A stretch of 64,000 nt of DNA from a virus. The position numbers were made by a program, and so were the translations under genes. Each line of letters starts with the position of its first letter. The stretch's first letter is position 1. The DNA lies in the IMG/VR virus record IMGVR_UViG_3300028030_000008, positions 21,700 to 85,699 of that record. The stretch is one strand, 5' to 3'. Under the pieces are notes generated by a model, which was not told where the DNA came from, did not search any database, and saw nothing but the letters and a program-made list of their open reading frames with translations. Below are positions 1 through 8,236 of the stretch, in pieces.

Positions 1-226
1 CAACTCTCTCACGAAGCTCGTTCCAACGACCGTCAGGGTCTTCCCATGACAGTTTTTTGATAACATCGGTATCAACACGAGTACCAATTAACTCTTCGGA
101 CTTTCGAGAGAGTTTATCAAATGTTAATCCGGGGTGAGCTAAGTAGTATTCCTTTAGAATGTCAACATGCTCGTCTTGTACGGCTGTTTTCGCCGCTCTG
201 CGATGCACAACTCTCTGTTTCGTCAT
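1..226 (-). CDS. Hypothetical protein, 5' part only (cut by window edge)
   Basis: The first 75 codons of a minus-strand gene are visible; it begins MTKQRVVHRRAAKTAVQDEH and is open to the window edge. The N-terminus is basic, followed by a predicted helical segment that could be a helix-turn-helix. The ATG lies 7 bases after the -10 box of a divergent promoter, with no Shine-Dalgarno, so its mRNA is predicted to be leaderless. The late genes at the right end also run on the minus strand, so if the genome is circular or permuted this could be a packaging gene such as a small terminase, but no diagnostic motif is visible. I do not recognise the family. Confidence 0.6.
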   Translation of the reverse strand, partial: MTKQRVVHRRAAKTAVQDEHVDILKEYYLAHPGLTFDKLSRKSEELIGTRVDTDVIKKLSWEDPDGRWNELRERV

Positions 227-233
227 GGTATAG

Positions 234-262
234 AGTTTACACTAATTTTACCGAAAGTTCAA
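234..262 (-). promoter_or_regulatory. Sigma70-type promoter (TTGAAC-17-TAAACT), leftward
   Basis: The -35 TTGAAC is at 257-262 and the -10 TAAACT at 234-239 with a 17-base spacer, read on the minus strand. The start codon at 226 follows the -10 by 7 bases, so the transcript should start at or just before the ATG. Confidence 0.6.
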
Positions 263-297
263 ATCAAGGTTGCTAAAATGTTAATCAACCTTTGAAT

Positions 298-326
298 TTG
301 ACAAAACAGAAAGGGTGTGCTACAAT
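298..326 (+). promoter_or_regulatory. Consensus sigma70 promoter (TTGACA-17-TACAAT), rightward
   Basis: TTGACA is at 298-303 and TACAAT at 321-326 with exactly 17 bases between. The element TGTGC directly precedes the -10, as in several other promoters here. It drives the first plus-strand operon, and the ATG at 333 begins 6 bases after the -10. Confidence 0.85.
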
Positions 327-332
327 CACTTT

Positions 333-743
333 ATGGATGGATGGAACGTAAGCGACGACGTAAGAAGGCTAAACCCTGACATTTTTGGTGGCAAGCCGGT
401 GAAGCGAAATAGGAATAAGTTTGGCGCAACCAAGACAGTGGTTGACGGTATCAAGTTTGATAGCAAGGGCGAAGCAAATAGGTACTTGGAGCTCAAAGAA
501 CTTCAAGAGCTTGGCGCAATTTCAAATCTCGAACTGCAACCAAAGTTTACGCTCATTCCGGCTTTCGAGCATGGAGGGAAGAAGTACAGGGCGATGACGT
601 ACTCTGCTGATTTTCGATACACCTCTGGTACACTCACATTTGTTGAGGATTTTAAGGGTTTTGAAACAGAGGTATTTAAGATTAAGCGCAAACTTCTTTT
701 GTATCAAAATCCAAACATCAATTTCATTACCACCCGAAAATGA
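333..743 (+). CDS. DUF1064 family protein, PD-(D/E)XK nuclease-like
   Basis: The 136-aa protein matches the phage DUF1064 pattern: a basic N-terminus with the NKFGATKTVVDGIKFDSKGE motif, then LELQPKFTLIP, YSADFRY and a VEDFKG motif. The conserved E, D and DFK residues resemble a PD-(D/E)XK nuclease core, so a structure-specific or restriction-like DNase role is plausible but not proven. The start is placed at ATG 333, because an in-frame GTG at 315 lies inside the promoter -10 region and cannot be transcribed from it. No ribosome binding site is present, so translation is predicted to be leaderless. The stop overlaps the next ATG (ATGA). Confidence 0.85.
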   Translation: MDGWNVSDDVRRLNPDIFGGKPVKRNRNKFGATKTVVDGIKFDSKGEANRYLELKELQELGAISNLELQPKFTLIPAFEHGGKKYRAMTYSADFRYTSGTLTFVEDFKGFETEVFKIKRKLLLYQNPNINFITTRK

Positions 744-1273
744 AAGACATTAACCTAGATTTTGACGATAGTATTCAGGCGCGCGACGACAACATTTGGA
801 TACCAACCAAAAAGTTTAGGAAGCAGTACATTCGTGTAAAACCGAGATACCGAAACAAGATCGAGGTTGTTGAGGATTACGAGGGTAATCTCGTTGAGGA
901 AATTCCAGATGAAGAATACCGCTTGAGAATAGAGCGCCCACGAAGAACGCATTTCAAAGGGAGGGAAAGCGCGGGGACTAGAGGAGAGTGGGATTGGTTG
1001 ATAAAAATAGCGCAAGAGGTTATCAACGAATACGGAGATAAACCTGTAGAGTCAAAGAAAATAGTGGCTCTAATTTGCCCAAAGTACAACATGGCGCAGC
1101 AAACTCTTTCTCAGAGGCTAAGAAGATGTTGGCGCAGGGGGTGGATAAGGCGTTGGCAAATGCACAATAATCGAGGAGAGGCAATAGGGAGACACGGTAA
1201 AAAATTGCCCCACTTCTGGAAATTTGAAAGGATAGATGATGACAAATTTGGACACCCAAGAATTGACTATTAA
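740..1273 (+). CDS. Hypothetical phage protein with winged-helix-like C-terminal half
   Basis: This 177-aa basic protein is translationally coupled to the upstream gene by an ATGA overlap. The C-terminal half (about residues 80-170) has a helix, QQTLSQRLRRCWRRGW and then a basic HNNRGEAIGRHGKK stretch, suggesting a winged-helix nucleic-acid-binding fold. The N-terminal 60 residues are charged and lack a recognisable motif. The next gene is also winged-helix-like, so the pair may act together. The exact family is not recognised. Confidence 0.85.
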   Translation: MKDINLDFDDSIQARDDNIWIPTKKFRKQYIRVKPRYRNKIEVVEDYEGNLVEEIPDEEYRLRIERPRRTHFKGRESAGTRGEWDWLIKIAQEVINEYGDKPVESKKIVALICPKYNMAQQTLSQRLRRCWRRGWIRRWQMHNNRGEAIGRHGKKLPHFWKFERIDDDKFGHPRIDY

Positions 1274-1532
1274 CGAGAATGACAAACGGTGGGAGATTTT
1301 GTATAAAATCCTACTCGCCGAGTACAAAACACAAGAGCCGCAAGTTTCTCTGACAATTAGAGAAATGGGACATCGTATGGCGATGGTGCTTGGACAAGAT
1401 GCGTCAATTTCGAGTAGCGTGATTGCCCACTATCTCAAAAAGTTAAAGGATAATGGGTATATTGATTTTCCAAAAATGCGCCCCGGTGTGAAGTCGCGGG
1501 ACGCAAGTAAAATTATTTTGAAACAGGTCTAG
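1236..1532 (+). CDS. Small winged-helix protein
   Basis: The 98-aa protein has a typical winged-helix layout: a helix at about residues 20-33, TIREMGHRMAM, then SSSVIAHYLKKLKDNGYI as recognition helix and turn, then a basic wing (MRPGVKSRD). It probably binds DNA as a small regulator or replication accessory. The first ATG overlaps the upstream gene by 38 bases; a second ATG at 1239 is equally possible. Confidence 0.85.
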   Translation: MMTNLDTQELTINENDKRWEILYKILLAEYKTQEPQVSLTIREMGHRMAMVLGQDASISSSVIAHYLKKLKDNGYIDFPKMRPGVKSRDASKIILKQV

Positions 1533-1541
1533 GAGGGCCAA

Positions 1542-1805
1542 ATGAAACCGTTTTACAAAAGCAAGACCATGATATTCAATGCGGCGCTCGCAGCTTCGCC
1601 GTTCATCGTTGCAGCTTTAGTGTGGCTGCAATCTGTTTTCACCAATGAGGAATTTCTACCTGCGCTTGCATCTTTGTTGGCCGTACTTGGTGTAAATCTT
1701 GATATGGCGCTATCTGCGTCTGTTGTTACAGTTCTTGTTGCGGTGATTGGTATGATTTTGCGCTCAGTCACCGATACCGGCATTACCTTCAAGAAACTAT
1801 GGTAA
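1542..1805 (+). CDS. Small membrane protein, holin-like
   Basis: The 87-aa protein starts MKPFYKSKTMIFN and has two hydrophobic segments (about residues 12-30 and 36-73), ending in a short basic tail. The KSKT-FN start followed by hydrophobic helices and a VLRxVT-like end is common in small phage membrane proteins often annotated as putative holins. A good site (AGGAGG) lies 8 bases upstream. It is followed at once by another membrane protein and a secreted hydrolase-like protein, which supports a lysis role. That role is an inference from context. Confidence 0.85.
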   Translation: MKPFYKSKTMIFNAALAASPFIVAALVWLQSVFTNEEFLPALASLLAVLGVNLDMALSASVVTVLVAVIGMILRSVTDTGITFKKLW

Positions 1806-2080
1806 ACTACTGGCTAGAAGCAGTGACTATAGCGGTTCACTTGCTGGTACAAGTGTTCGTTGTAGTCGCTGCTTCACCTGCTTCGGTGCACGGGAGTCTC
1901 GTTGAAAAATGGGAAGCAGCTTTTATCTTACTCGTTATCTCTTTATTAAATTTCGCGTTGTACTCATCATTGCGGTCTTATTTTTCGGAATTATATATCC
2001 CGCAAGCGCGGGTTCACCGGATATTGAGCTTGCAAGAATCCTCGAAGGAGAAGCATCATTCGAGGACTGTGGATTCTTAG
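1799..2080 (+). CDS. Small membrane protein, possible second holin or spanin component
   Basis: The 93-aa protein has two membrane segments (about residues 5-25 and 40-60) and a hydrophilic, basic, Ser-rich tail. It overlaps the upstream gene by 7 bases and shares 172 bases with the following gene in another frame. Overlapping reading frames of small membrane proteins are typical of phage lysis cassettes. No sequence family is recognised. Confidence 0.65.
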   Translation: MVNYWLEAVTIAVHLLVQVFVVVAASPASVHGSLVEKWEAAFILLVISLLNFALYSSLRSYFSELYIPQARVHRILSLQESSKEKHHSRTVDS

Positions 2081-2331
2081 GACTTATTGCTGTAGCGCAT
2101 GTTTATAGCCGTAATAGTATAATGTACGGTTACGCAAAATCATCTCCGCAATCAAGGTTGGTGGCAGAAGTGTGGGAAAGTATACCCGACCCAACACACA
2201 ACTCAACATATATTTTTGGTGAAGCAGATTTACAAAAAAGTAAAGTGCGCTTGCTAGTATCAAAGGAAAAGCTCAAGCTAAAGTTGAGGGTACGCTGTAA
2301 TAGCGGAGACTTATTCGCGTATGGAAAATGA
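1909..2331 (+). CDS. Secreted protein with SleB-like cell-wall hydrolase motif
   Basis: The 140-aa protein has a convincing signal peptide (basic start, hydrophobic core, PASAG cleavage site near residue 35). Next comes ELARILEGEASFEDCGFLGL and AVAHVYSRN, which resembles the start of the SleB/CwlJ cell-wall hydrolase domain (ARxIxxEAxGE...GMVAVAxVxxNR). The C-terminal half is not conserved with that family as far as I can see, so activity is uncertain. It is out of frame with, and embedded in, the end of the upstream membrane gene. It is probably the muralytic partner of the holin-like proteins. Confidence 0.7.
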   Translation: MGSSFYLTRYLFIKFRVVLIIAVLFFGIIYPASAGSPDIELARILEGEASFEDCGFLGLIAVAHVYSRNSIMYGYAKSSPQSRLVAEVWESIPDPTHNSTYIFGEADLQKSKVRLLVSKEKLKLKLRVRCNSGDLFAYGK

Positions 2332-2340
2332 GGTTTAGAA

Positions 2341-2898
2341 ATGACAAATGACTTACAATCCGCAGCTATACACATCTACGGTAGTGACGCTCTAGCTATA
2401 GGCAGGAATTTGATTTACCAAGATTCTGGGCTAGACACTTCAATTGATTTCGTGGACGGTATCTTGCCGCAAGTTAATGTGCTACTCTTGCACCCAGACG
2501 CAAAGATGCCAGCGCGTGGGAGAAAAGGCGACATTGGGTATGATGTAAGAGCTGTAGAAAAAACTGTAATTCCGTTTGGTGGATTTATGTGGGTTTCTAC
2601 TGGAATTGCAATGTCGTTTCCAAAGTATTTGTGGTATGAAGTTAAGCCAAGGAGTGGATTTTCCTTAAACAGGGGAATTTTCGTTCATCCCGGGACAATC
2701 GAGCATACATACACCGGGGAACTCAAAATTGGTATTCTCAACCTTGGAGGTAATTTCGGCAATGAATTGGTCATCAACAAAAGCCAACGTATCGCTCAAA
2801 TCCTGTGGCATAAAAGGGTGGATGTAACGCACAATGAAGTTGACAAGCTCCAAGAAACAGAAAGAGGGGCGCAGGGGTTTGGGAGTAGCGGGCTGTGA
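2341..2898 (+). CDS. dut: dUTP diphosphatase (dUTPase)
   Basis: This enzyme hydrolyses dUTP to dUMP and pyrophosphate, keeping uracil out of phage DNA and supplying dUMP. The 185-aa protein shows the trimeric dUTPase motifs in order: GDIGYDVRA (motif 1), KPRSGFSLNRG (motif 2), PGTIEHTYTGELKIGILNLG (motif 3), KSQRIAQI (motif 4) and the C-terminal Gly-rich RGAQGFGSSGL (motif 5). An N-terminal extension of about 40 residues is unusual and has no known motif. The stop overlaps the GTG start of the next gene. Confidence 0.95.
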   Translation: MTNDLQSAAIHIYGSDALAIGRNLIYQDSGLDTSIDFVDGILPQVNVLLLHPDAKMPARGRKGDIGYDVRAVEKTVIPFGGFMWVSTGIAMSFPKYLWYEVKPRSGFSLNRGIFVHPGTIEHTYTGELKIGILNLGGNFGNELVINKSQRIAQILWHKRVDVTHNEVDKLQETERGAQGFGSSGL

Positions 2899-3152
2899 CA
2901 AGGGAAACCGCAGAATACTATAGCGAACTTGCAGAGTTGGGTTGTATTATTTGTCAAATGCCCGCCGAGATACATCACTTGACCGGCGCTGGGATGGCGC
3001 TTAAAAGCGAAAACGCAATACCGCTCTGCCCTCGACATCACAGAACGGGCGGATATGGAGTAGCTATTCACGCCGGAGAAAAGAAGTGGGAAGAAAACTT
3101 TGGAACGCAAGAGGAACTACTTGAGAGAGTAAAGAAGTTAATCGGTGACTAA
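2895..3152 (+). CDS. Ref-like HNH nuclease
   Basis: The 85-aa protein contains LGCIICQ, EIHHLTGAG and LCPRHHRTGGYGVAIHAGEKK followed by WEENFGTQEELL. This order matches the core of the phage P1 Ref (recombination-enhancing, RecA-dependent HNH nuclease) family, in a short form without a long N-terminal arm. The paired His and Cys residues bind metal and form the active site in that family. It probably nicks DNA at recombination intermediates. The start is a GTG overlapping the dUTPase stop (GTGA). Confidence 0.88.
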   Translation: MTRETAEYYSELAELGCIICQMPAEIHHLTGAGMALKSENAIPLCPRHHRTGGYGVAIHAGEKKWEENFGTQEELLERVKKLIGD

Positions 3153-3438
3153 TAAACAAACAGCAGCGTTATTGAAACTTCTGAGACTTAAACTGGAAGC
3201 CGAAATATACGAAGCAGACGCTACACTTGGGGATAATGTTGTTAGAGTGCAAAATGACAAGTACATCGGCAATAACAGATTCGGAGAATTTCTAAGTTCC
3301 CCAATAACGCACCCCAATAAATGGGAAAAAGAGGATGGATTGGCCGTTGCATTAACCGGATTACTAGCCTTTACCATTGAAATCGAGGAAATAGAAGAAA
3401 TGCTAACGAGTGGTACAGAAGATGAAGACTCCGCCTGA
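3145..3438 (+). CDS. Hypothetical acidic protein
   Basis: The 97-aa protein starts with GTG overlapping the upstream gene by 8 bases. It is mostly alpha-helical by composition, with an acidic C-terminus (EIEEIEEMLTSGTEDEDSA). No family is recognised. Tight coupling to the Ref-like nuclease suggests co-expression. Confidence 0.8.
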   Translation: MTNKQTAALLKLLRLKLEAEIYEADATLGDNVVRVQNDKYIGNNRFGEFLSSPITHPNKWEKEDGLAVALTGLLAFTIEIEEIEEMLTSGTEDEDSA

Positions 3439-4078
3439 AAAAGTTCTAAACGAAGTAAGCGAAAACGAGGAAATCACATACTGGACTCGTCGCTCTGAAT
3501 ATGAGATGGTCGAGGAGTTCGCTGAGGGATTTCTGTACATTTGGGTTTGGTCATTAGCAATGTTGGATATTTCCAACGCACTCGACATGCCATCAATTTT
3601 GTATGGCCTTCTGTTTAATCTCTTGTTTATCTGGACAATGGTTCGTGAATTTATCGAGTGGAAAGCAGAAGTACATGTTGTTACAGAGTACATTAGTGAC
3701 AAAGGTGGGTCTTACTACAAATTTTGGGGAGCTTTTAGGCAGAGAGACAAGGAAATCCCAATCTCAGGTTCATCGCCGGATATTTCGACAGATACGCTAC
3801 TCAGTGCAAGAATTTGGAGATTTATAACAGGCGAACATCTAAAAAAAATCACTTTGTCGTCTCAAGGGCGCACGTATATCAATGGTAGTAAAATGTCGCC
3901 ACAACTAAAAGCTGCAATCAAATCCGCCAGAGGAAGCCCAGCGGAAAAGAATGAAGCCGATTCTGATACAGTGCAGATTGCAAGAGAAGTCAGGAGGATG
4001 ATGAAGGACGGCACGCTTAGTAAGCACGAGGCAAGGCACTACGCAAGAAACTTAATCGAGAGAGCGGTAAATGGATAA
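3422..4078 (+). CDS. Membrane protein with PH-like (bPH) domain
   Basis: About 218 aa. Two hydrophobic helices (about residues 35-55 and 58-78) are followed by a beta-rich stretch starting EVHVVTEYISDKGG, as in bacterial PH-domain (bPH_2) membrane proteins. The C-terminal 80 residues are basic and helical (QIAREVRRMMKDGTLSKHEA), perhaps a short SHOCT-like oligomerisation segment. ATG 3422 is preferred; an in-frame GTG at 3410 is the alternative. Its role is unknown. Confidence 0.8.
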   Translation: MKTPPEKVLNEVSENEEITYWTRRSEYEMVEEFAEGFLYIWVWSLAMLDISNALDMPSILYGLLFNLLFIWTMVREFIEWKAEVHVVTEYISDKGGSYYKFWGAFRQRDKEIPISGSSPDISTDTLLSARIWRFITGEHLKKITLSSQGRTYINGSKMSPQLKAAIKSARGSPAEKNEADSDTVQIAREVRRMMKDGTLSKHEARHYARNLIERAVNG

Positions 4079-4627
<549 letters not shown>

Positions 4628-4646
4628 ATAGCGGGGCTAGGTAAGT

Positions 4647-5915
4647 ATGGAAGTTCAAACCTCGTGGTGGTTAATCCCACTTCTAGTAGAAGCAGCATTT
4701 AGAATAATCAGCAAAGGCAGAATAAAGCCTTCCGTTATGATTGGTACGCTTTTGTATGGCGTTTTCCTGATTTTGCTTAGAATTTACTCGAAGATTTACT
4801 CGAAGATTCAGGAGAATCGCTTCCAGAGAGCGATGCAAGCAAAAGAACTACCAAAGATCGCCAGAAACGCAACCGAAGCTGCATCAATTCATCGTTTGAA
4901 GCCAATGGAGGTTGTAAGCGGTAAACGTGGTAGAAGATTAGTCAAAACCAACTACCTTAGACATCACACGCTTATTGCATCACTGACAGGTGGTGGAAAA
5001 ACCAATTACATCAACTCGATGCTAGTTCAGTTCTTCTCAAAAGGTGTTGAATTTACTGATGTTGCAGACGTTTACCTGTTTGACTTGAAGGGAGTTGAGG
5101 AAGACTACTTGCACCTCTGGAAGCCTGTCGTGAAAGGCTACTTTAGCATCACGGCGGAAGGAAGCGGAATTAACAAGGCGATTGAGCAGCTTGAGGAAGT
5201 GGCTGACTTGCTCAAAAAGCCAAAGAGAAAGCACGCTATTGTTATTATCGACGAGGTTGCAAGTCTTACATCTTTTATCAAAGACCCCCAAATCAGGCAT
5301 TGGAGCGAAGCCACCCTTGATAAGTTGGCAATGCAATTACGCTCTCGCGGGACGCTGATTATAGCAACTCAGTATCCCAAGTTTGACATTATAGGGAGAG
5401 GTGTGACATCAAACTTGCCGCGCAAAATTGGTTTTATGGTAGACGATGTTAGTCAGGGGGAATTGATATTCAGAAGTAGGCCAAAGGAAAAAGATTTACC
5501 AAGATACCCCGGTGAGTTTTTAGTGAAAGAACCGGGAACAAGAGGGTTGATTTCCGGTAAATCCTTCCTCGTAAACTTACCCGACGAAATCAATAGCGCC
5601 GTAAAGAAGGTGCTTGATACCCAAATACAAGGAGACGCAAGGCTTGAATTTCTTGGGAAAATGATAGCAAATAAAGAAGTGGGAGCATCTCTCTTGGGTG
5701 TTAATAAGTTATCTGGTAACGGCTCCGGGATAAGGCAAGGGGATGCTCTGAGTATGCAAAGAAACTTTGTAGCAGCGAGTGCGTTAATTCCACCAAGCAA
5801 AAGAGGGCAACCGCACAAGCTGGCAGTAAGCTACGCAGAGGCATTTGGGCTTGTAAAAAAGTACATCGACGATGGTAGATGGGTAGAGGGATTGCCGCCG
5901 TCGCTGACAAAGTGA
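4647..5915 (+). CDS. FtsK/SpoIIIE-like DNA translocase
   Basis: The 422-aa protein has one or two N-terminal membrane helices (about residues 5-50) and then an FtsK/SpoIIIE ATPase domain. Walker A is SLTGGGKTNYIN (about residue 115), Walker B is AIVIIDEVASL (about 200), and RSRGTLIIATQYPKFDIIGRG is the typical sensor region. Such enzymes pump double-stranded DNA through a membrane-attached hexamer. No gamma DNA-reading domain is evident. In a phage it may serve genome entry, segregation of a plasmid-like state, or packaging; the context does not decide. Confidence 0.9.
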   Translation: MEVQTSWWLIPLLVEAAFRIISKGRIKPSVMIGTLLYGVFLILLRIYSKIYSKIQENRFQRAMQAKELPKIARNATEAASIHRLKPMEVVSGKRGRRLVKTNYLRHHTLIASLTGGGKTNYINSMLVQFFSKGVEFTDVADVYLFDLKGVEEDYLHLWKPVVKGYFSITAEGSGINKAIEQLEEVADLLKKPKRKHAIVIIDEVASLTSFIKDPQIRHWSEATLDKLAMQLRSRGTLIIATQYPKFDIIGRGVTSNLPRKIGFMVDDVSQGELIFRSRPKEKDLPRYPGEFLVKEPGTRGLISGKSFLVNLPDEINSAVKKVLDTQIQGDARLEFLGKMIANKEVGASLLGVNKLSGNGSGIRQGDALSMQRNFVAASALIPPSKRGQPHKLAVSYAEAFGLVKKYIDDGRWVEGLPPSLTK

Positions 5916-5924
5916 GGAGGAGTA

Positions 5925-6506
5925 ATGAGGGTTTTAGTTGCATGTGAATTTTCAGGGATAGTAAGGAGTGAATTTGCCAAGCTCGGACACGATGCTTGGA
6001 GTTGTGATTTACTCGAAACAGAAATTCCGGGTAATCATATCGTTGGGGACGTTTTAGATGTACTTGATGACGGATGGGATTTAATGATAGCACATCCCCC
6101 GTGTACGTATTTGTCAAACAGCGGAGTTAGGTGGCTACACACGCAAGAGGGGCGTTGGCAAAAAATGAAAGATGGGGCTACATTTTCCAGAAAGCTACTA
6201 AACGCGAATGTTCCAATGGTGGCCGCTGAGAATCCAATTCCTCACAAATACGCTGTAAATATAATTGGGGAAAAATACACCCAGATCATTCAGCCTTGGC
6301 AATTTGGTCACGGAGAGCAAAAAGCTACTTGTTTATGGCTACGAAACTTGCCGCCGTTAGTACCAACTAACATTGTTACAGGTAGGAAACAAAGGATATG
6401 GAAATTGCCACCAACGAAAGATAGATGGAAACTGAGAAGCGTAACCTACAAGGGAATCGCGGAGGCAATGGCGATGCAATGGGGAGGGAGCAAAAGTGGA
6501 CATTAG
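5925..6506 (+). CDS. C5-cytosine methyltransferase-like protein (short)
   Basis: The 193-aa protein begins RVLVACEFSGIVRSEF, an SAM-binding type start. It carries AHPPCTYLSNSG, equivalent to the catalytic PPC motif IV, and AAENP, equivalent to ENV motif VI. It is much shorter than ordinary Dcm enzymes and lacks a visible target-recognition domain. Such short Dcm-like proteins are common in phages and their activity is uncertain. A strong site (GAGGAGG) precedes the ATG. Confidence 0.87.
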   Translation: MRVLVACEFSGIVRSEFAKLGHDAWSCDLLETEIPGNHIVGDVLDVLDDGWDLMIAHPPCTYLSNSGVRWLHTQEGRWQKMKDGATFSRKLLNANVPMVAAENPIPHKYAVNIIGEKYTQIIQPWQFGHGEQKATCLWLRNLPPLVPTNIVTGRKQRIWKLPPTKDRWKLRSVTYKGIAEAMAMQWGGSKSGH

Positions 6507-6879
6507 AACAATTGAAAAACTTGCTATCGAACTAGAAGATAAACTCAGCAAGGAAATTTCAGGAGTTGAATGGCAAGCTGGCATCCTTGTTAAAAAGAAG
6601 CTAATCGAGTTGACTGGTATCGCGGCGATTGATGGCCGACGCTCTACTACTCGTAGATTGCTCCTCCCTGAATTTGTGGAGGCAACAAGGGATGAGAATA
6701 TAATAATACAAATTAAAGAAGCCTTTCAGTCATTTCTCGAAAAAGTAACAGGAGTGCGGGGCGGAGTGTACCAACCTAAAGACTCAGAAGAAGGAGAGAA
6801 GCAAATGAAGGCATTAACAGTAGTCGATGCAGTAGAGAAGAAAAGAAAACTCGAAACAGGAGGTGGTAATGGATATTGA
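6496..6879 (+). CDS. Hypothetical protein, paralog of next gene
   Basis: The 127-aa protein starts with GTG after GGGAGG and overlaps the methylase-like gene by 11 bases. Its first 60 residues follow the pattern MDIxxIxxLAxxLExxxxKxI...WQA, shared with the next gene, so the two arose by tandem duplication. The C-terminal 40 residues are polar and absent from the paralog. Function unknown. Confidence 0.82.
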   Translation: MDIRTIEKLAIELEDKLSKEISGVEWQAGILVKKKLIELTGIAAIDGRRSTTRRLLLPEFVEATRDENIIIQIKEAFQSFLEKVTGVRGGVYQPKDSEEGEKQMKALTVVDAVEKKRKLETGGGNGY

Positions 6880-7138
6880 CAAAATAAAGGAGCTCGCTGT
6901 CAAACTAGAGAATGGTTTTGATAAAACTATCCCAGATTGCGGGTGGCAAGCAAAAGTTTTTGAGGATAAGGAAGTGATTAGGCTAACTGGCTTTATTGAT
7001 TACCCTCGCTATGCCATTCGTAAAAAAATAAACATTGAATTTGCGTACAAAACAAGTAAAGGCATGGCGTTATTGCAAACAATGCTAAAACTTGATAAAT
7101 CTATGTGTAAGCTTCTCAAGAGTGCGGCGACTACATAA
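6869..7138 (+). CDS. Hypothetical protein, paralog of previous gene
   Basis: The 89-aa protein (MDIDKIKELAVKLENGF...) repeats the pattern of the upstream gene, including the WQAK and RLTGF core. The ATG at 6869 is chosen because GGAGG lies 7 bases upstream; an in-frame GTG at 6863 lies within that site. It overlaps the upstream gene by 11 bases and its TAA shares one base with the next ATG. Function unknown. Confidence 0.82.
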   Translation: MDIDKIKELAVKLENGFDKTIPDCGWQAKVFEDKEVIRLTGFIDYPRYAIRKKINIEFAYKTSKGMALLQTMLKLDKSMCKLLKSAATT

Positions 7139-7638
7139 TGCCAAACAGACCAACACATACCAAGATTACAATAGCACTAACAGCAAGTAGTCTGATACCG
7201 GCAATTATGATTGGGGCAGATGCGGCCATTCCGTTTCTTGGCGGAATTGCTTCCACGCTGTCAGTGAAACTTGGTAAATACTGGGTGGCGCTCAACCCTG
7301 ACCTAGACATTGTTCAAAACAACTCGGACTTAGCAAAAATGTTGGGCTTTTCATCCTACCAGCAATCAATTTCCCACAGGTCTGGATTGACAAAATCAAG
7401 TTGGAGGTATGTAGCAAAAAATCCACTTAATCTGATATGGATGTCTCATCTTCCCGTCATTGGGACGTTACCGAGATTTCTTATTGTATTGATTTTACTT
7501 GGGATTGTCGCGTTAATGCTTGGGGTTGAGTTAAAGGCGGTGTGGATACTGTGGTGGTTTCTGGGAATGGCGTGGTCTGATCTATGGCATATTATCGCGG
7601 ATATTTCGTGGAGTTGGATAAAAAGTAAGTGGAAATAA
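7138..7638 (+). CDS. DUF2227-like metal-binding membrane protein
   Basis: The 166-aa protein has membrane segments near residues 15-40, 110-130 and 133-152. Conserved-looking metal ligands follow DUF2227/YdjM style: NPDLDIVQ, SHRSGLTKSSW, SHLPVIGTLPRF, then SDLWHIIADISWSW. These Asp and His residues probably coordinate a metal at the membrane face. The family is of unknown reaction. It is the last gene of the first plus-strand operon and converges with the minus-strand operon six bases later. Confidence 0.85.
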   Translation: MPNRPTHTKITIALTASSLIPAIMIGADAAIPFLGGIASTLSVKLGKYWVALNPDLDIVQNNSDLAKMLGFSSYQQSISHRSGLTKSSWRYVAKNPLNLIWMSHLPVIGTLPRFLIVLILLGIVALMLGVELKAVWILWWFLGMAWSDLWHIIADISWSWIKSKWK

Positions 7639-7643
7639 CAGGC

Positions 7644-8036
7644 TTACCGCTTCGACAAAGACGGTTGCCGCTCTGGACACCCAAAAGGTTTTAGTTGGTT
7701 AGGGTTATCCAATATGCACTCATCCAATGGACAATTAAGGCACAATTCTCGACCAAGTTCGCATACCTTCCAGGGGGCTGACGATGCCAAAAAATCATTT
7801 CCGTTTCCATTACTAGCCCCTCTCCCCTTCCCTACATTCTTTGGTCTAACTATAGTTATGTTCATCAGGCCAGCTTCTTTAATTCTACGAAGGCGATACC
7901 AAACTGCTTGCATTGAATGAACTTCCGTAGCCAACCAAACCTTCTCCCGAATATCAGATACACCAACGGTTGCGCCGGGTGGAAAAACAGCATTGATTTC
8001 CTCAATCCACTTAGGCGCTTTAGATACTGCTTTCAA
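7644..8036 (-). CDS. Winged-helix protein with Cys cluster
   Basis: The 130-aa protein starts with TTG at 8036, chosen because AGGAGGGG lies 5 bases upstream. Residues 1-70 look like a winged helix (ATGVSD-like turn, then MQAVWYRLRRIKEAGL). The C-terminus has five cysteines in CELGRELCLNCPLDECILD plus a later GCP, a spacing that could hold zinc or an iron-sulfur cluster. That combination suggests a redox- or metal-responsive regulator, but this is inference. It is the last gene of the leftward operon. Confidence 0.82.
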   Translation of the reverse strand: MKAVSKAPKWIEEINAVFPPGATVGVSDIREKVWLATEVHSMQAVWYRLRRIKEAGLMNITIVRPKNVGKGRGASNGNGNDFLASSAPWKVCELGRELCLNCPLDECILDNPNQLKPFGCPERQPSLSKR

Positions 8037-8038
8037 CT

Positions 8039-8227
8039 CTACCCCTCCTCAGCCATATCTAATCCAAAGTAATGTTCGTTTTCCTCTGCCTTTTCCTCTA
8101 ACTCTCTTTCTTCTTGTACTATTTTTCTCCATAAATTCTGTAGTCTTCTGTAATCCTCACCATCCCCGACAGATGCAGCAACACTCATTGCGTTAAGAAC
8201 AGCTTGCTTCCTGTCACTTGCGTACAT
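8039..8227 (-). CDS. Small hypothetical protein
   Basis: The 62-aa acidic helical protein (MYASDRKQAVLNAM...) has an excellent site, AAGGAGG, 4 bases before the ATG. The C-terminal half is rich in Glu (EERELEEKAEENEH) and may form a short coiled coil. Function unknown. Confidence 0.78.
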   Translation of the reverse strand: MYASDRKQAVLNAMSVAASVGDGEDYRRLQNLWRKIVQEERELEEKAEENEHYFGLDMAEEG

Positions 8228-8236
8228 AAAACCTCC

